From positions 1 to 64,000 of the forward strand of contig CAMCXS010000016.1 in NCBI GenBank assembly GCA_945883495.1: 64,000 nucleotides of DNA. The letters run 5' to 3'. Below the pieces are notes generated by a model. That model was not told the DNA's origin, did no database searches, and saw only the letters and a program-made list of their open reading frames with translations. This document shows, one piece after another, positions 50,697-59,785 of the stretch. The DNA is from Akkermansia muciniphila. Its GTDB lineage: Bacteria > Verrucomicrobiota > Verrucomicrobiia > Verrucomicrobiales > DEV007. Positions within the stretch are counted from its first letter, which is position 1. Every line of letters starts with the position of its first letter. A program made the position numbers and the translations under genes.

Positions 50697-52553
50697 ATGA
50701 AGCACAACTATTCCATCCTCGTGGCGGGCGCCGCGTGGGGCACGCTTTTCGTGTCCGCGCTTGCGCAGAACCCATCGTCTGAAAAACCTTCCTCGGCTCC
50801 GAGCTTGGAGCCCGTGGTGGTCAACGCGACCAAAATCCCCCAACAGCTGGAGGACGTCGGAAGTGCCATCACCGTCCTTCCCCGGGAAGATCTGGATCGC
50901 AGCCAAACTCGCCGGCTGGAAGATGCCTTCCGCTTTGTCCCCGGGGCCGTTCTCGTAACTTCGGGGCAAACGGGCGCCATTTCCTCCCCAATTCTGCGCG
51001 GCGCCAACCCAAATCAGACGCAAATCGTCGTCGACGGCATCCGCATCAGCGACGCCAACATCAACCCGGACGTGTTCCTCGGCGGCGAGCAAATCGGTTT
51101 GCTCCAAACAATCGAAGTCCTTCGCGGTCCCCAAGGCGCGCTCTACGGCGGTGAAGCCATCGGCGGCGTCATCAACATCGTGGCTCCACGCGGTTCTGGT
51201 GCACCGGCGTCCACGTTCGACGTCCTTGCAGGCTCGTTCGGCACCTTCAGTTCTCAACTGACTAGCGCGGGCGATCTCCAGTCGCTCAGCTACTCGTTGT
51301 CCACCGGTTGGAACACAACCGCAAACGACCGCCCCCACAACGACTTCGCCAACCTCTTCCAAGCGGTGCGGATCGATTTCCCGTTGAACGAGTCCACCAC
51401 CGTGGGCTTCACGTACAGGGGCGCCCAACGCTCCTACCAATCCCCGGGAACGATCTTCGAGAACGATCCCGACAACATCGAGGAAGAGGAGTTTCTCCTA
51501 CTCACGGCCTACATCGATCATGAGCTCTCCGAGCATTGGAATAGCAAACTGGTAGGCGGCTGGCTTCATCAAGACCTCGGATTCGTCGCGCCCCCTTGGC
51601 CCGAGAGCATCATCGATCACCGCAAGCTCGCGTTCGATTGGCGCAACACCTTCACCTGGAACGAAGCCCTTACGACCCTCATCGGCACCGGCTACGAAAC
51701 CCGGGACATGACCAACACCGGCTACGGCTCGGTCACGGCGTCCGATGCCCTCGTTTCTCTCTACGCCGATCAAGTGATCTCCCTCGGGGACCGACTCTCC
51801 CTCACCGGCGGCGGCCGCTGGGAAAGCTACCGTTCCATTGGAGAAGCCCTTACTTGGCGAGGAACAGCCGCGTATCACCTCAAAGGAAGCGGCACGACCT
51901 TCCGGAGCAGCGTCGGCACCGGTTTCCGGGCGCCCTCGTTCTTCGAGCTCTATGCGCAAGACGCATTCTTCACCGGCAACCCTGGGCTGACGCCAGAGGA
52001 ATCGCTCGGCTGGGACGCTGGGATCGCCCAGAAGATTGGCGAGACAGGCACCCTCGCCTTGACTTGGTTCGACAACGACATCTCCGACCTCATCGTCACC
52101 GATTTCGCCACAGTGCCCCTCTCCGTCGTCAACTTGGCGAGCGCCACGACCACCGGCGTCGAAGCGGAGTTCGCGGGCACCTGGCAAGACCGGATTTTCT
52201 ACCGCTTGGCTTACACCTACCTCCAGGCTGAGAATGCCGAAACAGGCGAACGCCTCCTCCGCCGCCCCAAACACACTTTTGGTTTTGACGTCAACACCCG
52301 CATCGCGGACCGGCTCACCGTCGGTGTCGGCGGTCAACTGATCGAGGACCGCCTCGACATCAATCCCGTCACCTACCTTCCGGTCAACGGCGACAGCTAC
52401 TTCCTCGGCCGGGTCTACAGTGCGCTACAAATCACCGACACCATCCAGGCACACCTCACCGTGGAAAACGTTTTGGATGAACAATACGAGGTGATCGCCG
52501 GTTTTCCCGGTCGTGGCCTGGGCGTGTTTGGCGGTCTTCGATTAACCTTTTAG
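50697..52553 (+). CDS. btuB: TonB-dependent cobalamin receptor
   Basis: A 618-residue outer-membrane receptor. A signal peptide (SILVAGAAWGTLFVSALAQ) is followed by the TonB box-like EPVVVNATKIP, the plug domain (about 45-155, with ILRGANPNQTQIVVDGIRIS and IEVLRGPQGALYGGEAIGGV) and a 22-strand-type barrel ending GVFGGLRLTF with a terminal phenylalanine. GTGFRAPSFFELYA is a typical receptor block. The cobalamin riboswitch directly upstream and the divergent btuFDC-cobU operon define its ligand. The ATG at 50697 follows GGAGG at seven bases. The TonB set that energises it could be either of those in the window. Confidence 0.94.
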   Translation: MKHNYSILVAGAAWGTLFVSALAQNPSSEKPSSAPSLEPVVVNATKIPQQLEDVGSAITVLPREDLDRSQTRRLEDAFRFVPGAVLVTSGQTGAISSPILRGANPNQTQIVVDGIRISDANINPDVFLGGEQIGLLQTIEVLRGPQGALYGGEAIGGVINIVAPRGSGAPASTFDVLAGSFGTFSSQLTSAGDLQSLSYSLSTGWNTTANDRPHNDFANLFQAVRIDFPLNESTTVGFTYRGAQRSYQSPGTIFENDPDNIEEEEFLLLTAYIDHELSEHWNSKLVGGWLHQDLGFVAPPWPESIIDHRKLAFDWRNTFTWNEALTTLIGTGYETRDMTNTGYGSVTASDALVSLYADQVISLGDRLSLTGGGRWESYRSIGEALTWRGTAAYHLKGSGTTFRSSVGTGFRAPSFFELYAQDAFFTGNPGLTPEESLGWDAGIAQKIGETGTLALTWFDNDISDLIVTDFATVPLSVVNLASATTTGVEAEFAGTWQDRIFYRLAYTYLQAENAETGERLLRRPKHTFGFDVNTRIADRLTVGVGGQLIEDRLDINPVTYLPVNGDSYFLGRVYSALQITDTIQAHLTVENVLDEQYEVIAGFPGRGLGVFGGLRLTF

Positions 52554-53058
52554 TCCCTCCAACCTGCACATCCAAGTTCATTTGGGATTGCTCGGAGCCA
52601 AGCTGGAGTCTAGACACGCTAATATCGAAGACAGCAGAATCATCACTGCAAATCCGCAGTGCGATTCTGCGGACTCGACCTAGCTAGGTACTCCTGCCAG
52701 AGATCACGACGAAGGCCGCGGAGGAGCCCTCTCGCAAGCCAAGCATCCCCCCCCCTAAATCATTTCCTTGAATACCCAACACTCCGTGCGCCTCGATCGG
52801 TCCTGAAAGTTCGCATCGACTTTTGGCCGCCCGGCCATCGCCGGGCATTAAGCAGAGTTGAAGCCGAGTGGCCATACTCAGACATCTCACAACAGGAAAC
52901 AGTTCCGTTGCTACTTAACAAAAGCTTACTTCTTGTTTCACTCAGTTATTAAGCATTTTTACACTAATGAATAGTCTGTTCGTCAAGTAGCGTAAAGATT
53001 CCCATTAATTGAAAAAAAGTTTTGACGCATCGGCGAGGGCGTTCTACATGACAAGGCC
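52554..53058. other. AT-richer intergenic region at the start of the polysaccharide locus
   Basis: No convincing gene. It holds a hairpin, TCCGCAG (52653-52659) with CTGCGGA (52667-52673), without a T tract, and from about 52900 the base composition becomes markedly AT-rich (for example TTATTAAGCATTTTTACAC). A same-strand open frame of 97 codons at 52659-52952 has no family resemblance and I do not call it. Confidence 0.5.
53022..53050 (+). promoter_or_regulatory. Candidate promoter of the polysaccharide locus
   Basis: TTGACG (53022-53027), a 17-base spacer, then TACATG (53045-53050), just before the first gene of the locus. The -35 is good and the -10 weak. Transcription would begin at about 53057, nearly at the start codon, so either the message has almost no leader or translation starts at the later ATG 53125. 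Confidence 0.35.
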
Positions 53059-55668
53059 GTGCTATCCTCATGTCGCGCACAACTTAGGGATCGCCGTTTG
53101 AGAGGTCTACTTCGACCCACCTTCATGGTAGTGTTAGGTCTTCTCTCTTCGGTTCCCGCTCACTCACAACAGGGAGGTCCTCCACCTGGGGCTGAGCCTC
53201 GTCCTGTTTCCGGAAGACTCAAAGGGCTTGCGGAGGGGGCAGGCGAGCGCAATCTCGTCGAGCGAGAGGTCGATGGAGCTGGCCGTCGTTCCTCCTCTGT
53301 CGAGATGGTTGGGTCGAATACACAGCCCTCGCAGTCGGCAAATGGTGTCTCAGTATTCGAAACGCCTAAAAGGATGGTTCCCCAGCCTCGCCCCTTGGAT
53401 GCCGAGCCGGCAGGCTCAACATCCCCAGAACAAAGAAGGCGCTCAAGCTTGTTCGGCTTTGGTTCAGGCACAAACTCCGAGCGGGGCAAGAACCGCACGG
53501 AAGATTCGCAGACTGGCGGAAGCGCTCCAACCTCCTCGTCTAGGGCGGTTGGTCACTGGCCTCCGTCGCGAGCTCAGGCACCAGGATCTGATCGCGGTGT
53601 GGTTCGGCGGGCCGACAACCCCACCGAGGATTGGAAGGACTCTAAAGGTTCACCGGCGACCAAAGGATTAGAGGATTCATCTCACTCGACATTGCAGGTC
53701 GAGGCAGCGCCTACCCGCGGCTCCCAATCTACAAATACCCCGTTCAAACTCTCTGAGAAGTTAAGTGATCCACGCGACAAGGGGCGTCAAGGGGGCCATC
53801 TAGCTCAGAACGCTCGACCGATCTCCGGCACACTATCGAAGCGAATGAGGTCAGGCGAATCGCCATCTCCCGAAACTGAGACACCTACGGAGGGGAGGCC
53901 CGCCAAACTGTTGAAAGGGCAAGAAAAGGCATCATCGGTAGCCACCTCATACACCGAAAGCGAGCCCGTTGTTACTGCGACTCCATCCGTAGAGACCTTT
54001 GAGGAGGCCATGCAACTCCCGACTTGGGAGGACAGTCTCTATCCAACCGACATGGAGGCTATTTATCCTTACACATGGGGCGGCGAGTATCCTCGGAGCG
54101 CACCCCGTCCGGCACAGAACCTCGATTCCCGTGCCATGGCCTACCAAAGGCTTGTTCCCCACTCTCCCAATGCGAGTGACGACGCCGACACCTTCCCAGA
54201 AAACTACGATCCGGAGGCAGACCCATTTCAATCGGCATTGCGGCCGTCTCGTTCAATCTTTCGGCCATTCGATACGCGGGACTCACTATTTGTTCGCGAG
54301 TATGGACTCGGGACCTATGGAGTTTCTCTCCTTGGTGATGTCGCCGATGAGAGCATAAATGCCCCGTTTCTTACAAGACGTTTCGATCCAGAACTCGCCC
54401 ATTTCAAAGCAGGGCCCCTCTTCCTTGACGTTCGCTCGATGGGGGTAGGCATGTTGTATTCCGACTACCAGGGGCCGCGCACCTTCCCGGAGGGCGACGA
54501 AGATGGCCTACTTAGTTACATCGACCTCCAGCTACGTGGATTAGTCCGCATCACAAATAACCTGTACGCCACTCTCAATGGAAGGGTAGTTTATTTACCC
54601 TTTGAGAATCGACTGGGAATTGGCGCTGACGGATTCGGCCTGGGCTTAACCCCAATCTTCTCCGCCAATTACGATCGCATGGTCGGAAACTGGTCCTTCC
54701 AGGTGTACGACGTCTTAAAGGTGGGCAATCCATTTTTGCTGCGGACGGACATGTTTGGCACAGACGCGACCCAACAGGCTGGACGGTACACGTTTGGCTA
54801 CATCTTCGGGCAAGATCGGCAGGCTCCTTACTTCAATTCTTTTGAATCGCTAGTCGTCGCTAATACTGTTGGTGCTAGCGCTTCAACCCCACTGCAACTA
54901 CGGGGCGATGATTGGCGCCTTTGGTTCACAGCAGCCCATTCCGATTTCTGGCGAACCTTCGAGCTGAATGACCATATCTCTCTGGATAACCTGGGGACCA
55001 TGCTCGCCTATCAGGGGAGCGTCTTGCCATTTGCTCCGGTGTTTCACTATAACGTGATAAGCAACGACTCCTTCGACTCACTCGCACACAGGTTCTTCAT
55101 AGACGGCAGGGGAAGATTGACGGAGAATCTAACCCTTCGCAGCGGCGCAGGTTACCTTGTAACCGATGGCTACAAGGCAGATCAGAGTCGCTTTTTATGG
55201 AGGACGGCGCTTGATCACCAGATCAACTCACGAATGTATCAGCAGTTCTGGCTTGGCAGCAACTTTCTTGAGAGCGAGTTCAGCGATGACCTAGCCGTAT
55301 CACGAAATGCAGGGTATTCGTTCCTTACAGACCTGACTTCGCGACTGTCCGGGCAGTATCTAATGGCTTTCGGCGACACGGAGGCCCTTGATGGGGTCTT
55401 CACCGGCCAGACCCAGGACTATCGACTTCAGTTTGATTACCGACTGTGGTCTTACACTCGGCTTTTGTTTGGGTCAGCCTACCATGTGGTCGATCGTGAT
55501 CGGCAAGATTCCCTACCCGCACCCGACCCCTACCACAGGTGGATTCACTATGTCCGACTCAATCAGCAAATCGCTGCTCGAACCACTTGGTGGCTAGGAT
55601 ATCAACTGGAGGAATCTAGCCTTGTTCAGGAAAACCTCTACCAGTCCGGCATACGCCGCTACTTTTGA
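53059..55668 (+). CDS. Large predicted outer-membrane beta-barrel protein with disordered N-terminal half
   Basis: An 869-residue exported protein. The signal peptide has a basic n-region (RDRRLRGLLRPTF) and core MVVLGLLSSVPAHSQ. Residues 40-310 are low-complexity, rich in Ser, Pro, Gly, Arg and Lys, with no recognisable fold. From about 400 to the end there are alternating strands of barrel type (LYATLNGRVVYLPFENRLGI, LTLRSGAGYLVTDGYKADQS, WWLGYQLEESSLVQENLYQS) ending IRRYF with a terminal phenylalanine. No family recognised. It stands at the head of an exopolysaccharide gene group, so a role in export or surface retention of the polymer is plausible. Start is GTG 53059; ATG 53125 would drop the basic n-region. 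Confidence 0.7.
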   Translation: MLSSCRAQLRDRRLRGLLRPTFMVVLGLLSSVPAHSQQGGPPPGAEPRPVSGRLKGLAEGAGERNLVEREVDGAGRRSSSVEMVGSNTQPSQSANGVSVFETPKRMVPQPRPLDAEPAGSTSPEQRRRSSLFGFGSGTNSERGKNRTEDSQTGGSAPTSSSRAVGHWPPSRAQAPGSDRGVVRRADNPTEDWKDSKGSPATKGLEDSSHSTLQVEAAPTRGSQSTNTPFKLSEKLSDPRDKGRQGGHLAQNARPISGTLSKRMRSGESPSPETETPTEGRPAKLLKGQEKASSVATSYTESEPVVTATPSVETFEEAMQLPTWEDSLYPTDMEAIYPYTWGGEYPRSAPRPAQNLDSRAMAYQRLVPHSPNASDDADTFPENYDPEADPFQSALRPSRSIFRPFDTRDSLFVREYGLGTYGVSLLGDVADESINAPFLTRRFDPELAHFKAGPLFLDVRSMGVGMLYSDYQGPRTFPEGDEDGLLSYIDLQLRGLVRITNNLYATLNGRVVYLPFENRLGIGADGFGLGLTPIFSANYDRMVGNWSFQVYDVLKVGNPFLLRTDMFGTDATQQAGRYTFGYIFGQDRQAPYFNSFESLVVANTVGASASTPLQLRGDDWRLWFTAAHSDFWRTFELNDHISLDNLGTMLAYQGSVLPFAPVFHYNVISNDSFDSLAHRFFIDGRGRLTENLTLRSGAGYLVTDGYKADQSRFLWRTALDHQINSRMYQQFWLGSNFLESEFSDDLAVSRNAGYSFLTDLTSRLSGQYLMAFGDTEALDGVFTGQTQDYRLQFDYRLWSYTRLLFGSAYHVVDRDRQDSLPAPDPYHRWIHYVRLNQQIAARTTWWLGYQLEESSLVQENLYQSGIRRYF

Positions 55669-55709
55669 TTCCCTCTCCACTTCAAAATCACGACGAACTC
55701 TCAAATCCG

Positions 55710-56585
55710 ATGAAATCTGACCCACATAGAAGGATGGACAGGCAAAGGTCGACTGTTTCTATCGCGCTGTTCATCGCAGTCGTGGTAGGACAAGCCGCAT
55801 TCGCTCAGAAGCAAGTCATTGTTGAACCCACACCAGGGGGCGACAATAAGACGCAGATGGATCTTCCAACGGATTTTCATCGATACTATGGCCAGAATGT
55901 AAACCAGTGGAAGGATGCCGAGCGAAAGATTGCGAAAGCAGATCTTGACGGCGACCTCAATTATGACGGTGTGATCTCTAATGACAACCCAGCGGATGGC
56001 GGCGCCTTTGAGGTGACACCTCCAGGGTTGATATTGGGACGCGGTGAAATGACCCGTTTTCTTATGAGGATCTTCCCATATCGTCTAGACTATCCTGGGG
56101 AAGTGGTCATCACCTTAGAAGTAGCCGGTATCAATCGAGAGTCTAAAACGGGTCAGTTCTCCTCGTTTGAAAAAGAGCAAGCTTCCACTGGACGGATTCG
56201 GGTGTGGGCGGACAACGAGAAAAAGCGCTTGCTACTCGATTCGGGAGATCCAAATCGGCGCCATTTCGAATGGGTTGTGGACGCACCAGGGTTCGTGTCT
56301 CACCTTCCCGGAGTGTACCCACGCCTCGTTTATGTCGAGGGCGTAGAACCCTCTCCGAAGTTCCTCGGCGACCTCCGACTCCTTCTCACCGTCAGCCAAC
56401 GACCAGTCGGCAGCAGTAGAGAGACTTATTCAGAGTATCGGAAGAAAGCTATCAAGGCCTTCCGGACAACTTTCGATCACTACTTGCTTACAATCACTCC
56501 ATCCCCCCACCCCAAGGATTTCACCACCAACAACGTGGAGGGGGTATGGATATCACCGTCCCAAACCATCACTACTGGTAACTAG
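55710..56585 (+). CDS. Exported protein of unknown function in the polysaccharide locus
   Basis: A 291-residue protein with a signal peptide (STVSIALFIAVVVGQAAFAQ). The mature part begins QKQVIVEPTPGGDN and contains DLDGDLNYDGVISNDNPADG, an acidic stretch like the calcium-binding repeats of dockerin/EF-hand type, followed by a beta-rich region (EVVITLEVAGINRES, TGRIRVWADNEKKRLLLDSG). I do not recognise the family. It follows the barrel protein after 41 bases and precedes the Wza-like gene, so it is probably an envelope or secreted component of the same locus. Confidence 0.62.
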   Translation: MKSDPHRRMDRQRSTVSIALFIAVVVGQAAFAQKQVIVEPTPGGDNKTQMDLPTDFHRYYGQNVNQWKDAERKIAKADLDGDLNYDGVISNDNPADGGAFEVTPPGLILGRGEMTRFLMRIFPYRLDYPGEVVITLEVAGINRESKTGQFSSFEKEQASTGRIRVWADNEKKRLLLDSGDPNRRHFEWVVDAPGFVSHLPGVYPRLVYVEGVEPSPKFLGDLRLLLTVSQRPVGSSRETYSEYRKKAIKAFRTTFDHYLLTITPSPHPKDFTTNNVEGVWISPSQTITTGN

Positions 56586-56663
56586 ACCGCCTTGTGTAAG
56601 TCCATCTCTTAGGCCCGCCACCTCACTAGTACTTACTCTACCATTCGCAGCTGAAAAGCCCGT

Positions 56664-57377
56664 ATGCACACCTGCCCCCGATTTTTCTCTCTCGCCTTCC
56701 TAACAGTTTCGGCACTTTTAATCGGATGCAAGGTACCGACACCTGTTGAGGGACAAGGCCCCCCGCCTAGTCTCCCACCACACGCAGAGTCCACGAAAGC
56801 TGCGCCTGAACTCTCCTCCAATGCTATTCAGGCAGGTGATTCCTTAGAGATCTTCGTTCGAGAGGATCCTTCTATTTCAGGAACCTACAAGGTTCGTGAT
56901 CGTGGCTACATCATTTTACCGCCTAATCATGAACGCCTCCCGGTGGCCGGGCTTACCTTGGATCAGGCTGAGAGAGCGGTAAGGGCTGCCCTGGAGAAGA
57001 GCCAGCTCCGCAAAGCGACCGTCTTTATCGAAAGCGGCACCAGAGCTCCCCTCCCACACTCCTTCAGTCCATCTAACCCAGAAGCCACGAGCCGAAGCAT
57101 CCTCGTCTACATGACAGGCAGTGTGAAGCGCCCAGGCCAACACGTACTTACGCTCCCCAAAGAGGGCTCCCTTGGGGTCTATGAGGCGATACTCATTACT
57201 GGCGGTCTGAGTCAGTTTGCGGACCACCAGAAGGCCCACCTCCTGCGTCCAACAAAATCCGGCGGTAAGCAAAGAATTCCAGTGAACCTGAGGATGATTG
57301 AGCAGGGGAAACAGAGCGATCCTCCAATAGGACACGGAGACATCGTGGTCATACCGGAGCGGGTGTTCGGATTCTGA
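56664..57377 (+). CDS. Polysaccharide export lipoprotein (Wza/GfcE-like)
   Basis: A 237-residue lipoprotein with signal LAFLTVSALLIGC (Cys22). Residues 55-125 form a poly-export domain (IQAGDSLEIFVREDPSISGT, then GLTLDQAERAVRAAL), and 145-200 an SLBB domain (VYMTGSVKRPGQHVLTLPKE, ILITGGLSQFADHQ). It ends PPIGHGDIVVIPERVFGF. Wza-type proteins form the outer-membrane exit for capsule or exopolysaccharide. It is shorter than E. coli Wza (about 380 residues), with one SLBB domain and no obvious C-terminal membrane helix, so the separate barrel protein encoded at the head of the locus could supply the outer-membrane pore. No Wzc-type kinase is seen. Confidence 0.87.
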   Translation: MHTCPRFFSLAFLTVSALLIGCKVPTPVEGQGPPPSLPPHAESTKAAPELSSNAIQAGDSLEIFVREDPSISGTYKVRDRGYIILPPNHERLPVAGLTLDQAERAVRAALEKSQLRKATVFIESGTRAPLPHSFSPSNPEATSRSILVYMTGSVKRPGQHVLTLPKEGSLGVYEAILITGGLSQFADHQKAHLLRPTKSGGKQRIPVNLRMIEQGKQSDPPIGHGDIVVIPERVFGF

Positions 57378-57427
57378 CAGCTTGAGCTAAACAGAGCCCC
57401 TCCAAAACCCAAACCATCATTACTTGA

Positions 57428-58915
57428 ATGATCTTCGGTATTTCAAAGAGTTCTCGTCATTGGTTGAGGGTTGGGCTATCGTTCTTGACCGATGTATTTC
57501 TTGTCTGGCTAGCCTTTATTGGAGGTCTCTCTATCCGTTTTGGGACTACGGATCACGCCACCCATTTCCACTACCTGAATACTTACTTCCCTGGCATCCT
57601 TTTGATTTCGGTCCTGGGACCATCTTTTCTCTACGCCGGGGGACTCTACTCCACTAGAATCCCCCAGGATGGGTTTGCCACTTACCTCCGTTGGCTATTA
57701 TCCGTGTGGATCTTGGCCTTCGTCGTTGATCTAGCCCTTGCATCCCTCGACGCATCCGCAAGAATTGGAAGAGGCGTTCTTGCCATTAGCTTTTGCCTGC
57801 TTGTAGCCATTACCCTTGCCCACCACGCCCTACTTTTCTACCGACGGCGTCGCCGCTGGCAGGTAGCACTTTGCTTGGTTAGCTCCGAGGAAGACGAGGT
57901 TGCCGTATCCCTACTGAACTGCCTATGGGGAAAGCATGCAAAGTGCCTAGGAATTGTAACTGCTGGTGACCACCAGATCTCATCTCCTCTTGCTGTTGTC
58001 GGCTCCATCGCAGACCTTGTAAGTTCATCCCAGGGATTCAAGGCCGATCTTCTGTTAGTGAGAGACTCCCATCTGTCGAACCCTGAGGTCGCCCCCCTAC
58101 TGCGCCAGTGCCGCTACAACGGAGTCGAGGTCGTTTCGCTAGCTGACGCCTGCGAAGAGGCTTATCAGGCAGTCCCTCTGGAGCTCGTCACCGAAGCTTG
58201 GCTGCTTCGAGCATCAGGGCAAAGCGGCCCACTTTATGTCCGCAAATTGAAGCGCCTATTCGATGTTGCGGTGTCGCTAGTCTTATTTATTATCCTCTTG
58301 CCAGCCCTGCTCGCGGGCTGCATCTCCATCCTCCTATCCTCGCGCGGTCCCGTTTTCTACAAGCAGGTACGAAGCGGAAGACTTGGCCGGCCGTTCACGA
58401 TCTATAAGCTTCGAACGATGCGCACGGACTCTGAAGTGGCCGGCCCGCAGTGGTCAAGCGACAGAGACAATCGCGTCTTTCCCGCGGGTAGAATTATGCG
58501 AAAATTTAGGGTGGATGAAATTCCACAATTGCTAAACATTCTCAAGGGTGAGATGTCCTTCGTTGGCCCACGGCCAGAGCGCCCTAAGTTTGTTGAGGAT
58601 CTCGCAACAGAGATCCCGGCATACAGGGAGAGACTCCTCGTCTCCCCAGGCTTGACCGGCTGGGCTCAAGTGCGATATCCCTATGGCTCATCCGTCGACG
58701 ACGCGAAGCGCAAGCTAGAGTACGACCTTTACTACATGAAGCACATGGGACTGCTCTTGGACGGGTTTATCGTTTTGGAGACCATCAAGACCGTCTTGTT
58801 CGGTGGTGTCAGACCCAAGAGCTTTGAGGAGTACACCCGATTCAGAGAGAATCTTTTTCCAGCACTAGGTCAGGATAGCTATCCGTTGGCCCCCGCCATC
58901 GTGAATCCTTCGTGA
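57428..58915 (+). CDS. Polyprenyl-phosphate sugar transferase (WcaJ/WbaP-like)
   Basis: A 495-residue membrane protein of the bacterial sugar transferase family, which moves a hexose-1-phosphate from a nucleotide sugar to undecaprenyl phosphate, the first step of repeat-unit synthesis. Four N-terminal membrane helices (about 12-130) are followed by a CoA-binding-like soluble domain (145-265), a re-entrant helix (KRLFDVAVSLVLFIILLPAL, near 277) and the catalytic part with GPVFYKQVRSGRLGRPFTIY, KLRTMRTDSE, RKFRVDEIPQLLNILKGEMS, FVGPRPERPKF and LTGWAQVRYPYGSSVDDAK. It begins 50 bases after the Wza-like gene. The sugar is not predictable from sequence. Confidence 0.93.
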   Translation: MIFGISKSSRHWLRVGLSFLTDVFLVWLAFIGGLSIRFGTTDHATHFHYLNTYFPGILLISVLGPSFLYAGGLYSTRIPQDGFATYLRWLLSVWILAFVVDLALASLDASARIGRGVLAISFCLLVAITLAHHALLFYRRRRRWQVALCLVSSEEDEVAVSLLNCLWGKHAKCLGIVTAGDHQISSPLAVVGSIADLVSSSQGFKADLLLVRDSHLSNPEVAPLLRQCRYNGVEVVSLADACEEAYQAVPLELVTEAWLLRASGQSGPLYVRKLKRLFDVAVSLVLFIILLPALLAGCISILLSSRGPVFYKQVRSGRLGRPFTIYKLRTMRTDSEVAGPQWSSDRDNRVFPAGRIMRKFRVDEIPQLLNILKGEMSFVGPRPERPKFVEDLATEIPAYRERLLVSPGLTGWAQVRYPYGSSVDDAKRKLEYDLYYMKHMGLLLDGFIVLETIKTVLFGGVRPKSFEEYTRFRENLFPALGQDSYPLAPAIVNPS

Positions 58916-59785
58916 TTGATCTTCACTGCTTCTATCCACCGCCCGCCACAAGCGAGTTCGGAGACGCAGCCAGTCAGGGGAAGCAAAGACGATCGGCCAA
59001 GCCGAATCAAGTGCGAAGGTGGCACTGACCTAGCTCAATAGAATCTTGGCGATCGTGGGCCGCGAAGTCCATGTGACAAGAGAGGTCTGGTCACTTCTGG
59101 CTCTGGCAAATCACCGAGCCATGCATGGGCTTACCTCCGCCATAAATACTCAATAACGCTAATCGGTCGCTTTCGGAGTCAGTCCCGAACCATGCGCTTG
59201 GCGGAATTCTCAAACTATGCGGTTGCACCATTGGGGATTCGCTGTTCAGCTTTCAACCAAGCTTCGAGATCCAGATTGCACTCGCCTCCCGCCAACTCCC
59301 CGAAGTTTCCCTTCTGTGGTCTTTTGCCTTTCGGTGCCTTGTCCCCAAGTCTGCTCAACTCCTTCTCATCTCCGGACACCAGTTTGACGAAGCCCTGCAC
59401 CACTCTATGCCTGCGGAACTCGAAAAGGGCTCGCCGCCTGCTGTCCGGAATCCATTCCCATGCGCGCACGCACCTTATGCCGCACGAGTTCAATCACTTT
59501 TTGGCTACAAAATCGCCCCTGCATTTGCCTAGTCACACCATGAAGGCAGAGCGAGTGACCGGCGTCGTCGTTGCGTTTGCCCCCACGTTGCATCGTCATC
59601 ATCCGTTCGCGCCACCGCTGGAATAGCCGGCAATCCACCCGCTCGACTGATGGAAGTGAGCGAGGAAGCACTTTTTGCTCTTGATGAGGGTCTCTTCGTG
59701 AACCAAGCGGAGAACGACCAGAGGCGGCAGCTTGCCGCGGGCTGGGCAATAGAAGGGGTGTTTCGAGCAACGTCATGACGAGGCT
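58916..59785. other. 870-base region with no intact gene, possibly decayed coding sequence
   Basis: Between two polysaccharide genes lies a stretch with only short overlapping open frames on both strands. The best candidates are 59650-59778 on the plus strand (42 codons, MEVSEEALFALDEGLFVNQA at its start, ending at the permease gene) and, on the minus strand from about 59774 to 59590, a frame reading KHPFYCPARGKLPPLVVLRL that has no nearby start. Adjacent minus-strand frames also look partly coding, as if one gene had been broken by frameshifts. I could not recognise a family or a complete insertion sequence. Confidence 0.4.

Noticed and set aside
49527-51440. A 637-codon minus-strand frame around btuF extending into btuB
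   Set aside because: The first 324 codons are antisense to the btuB receptor and the riboswitch; BtuF sequence starts only at 50468.
59215-59776. A transposase remnant on the minus strand
   Set aside because: The translated pieces look partly coding, but no transposase motif, terminal inverted repeat or target duplication could be identified, so I describe it only as possible decayed sequence.
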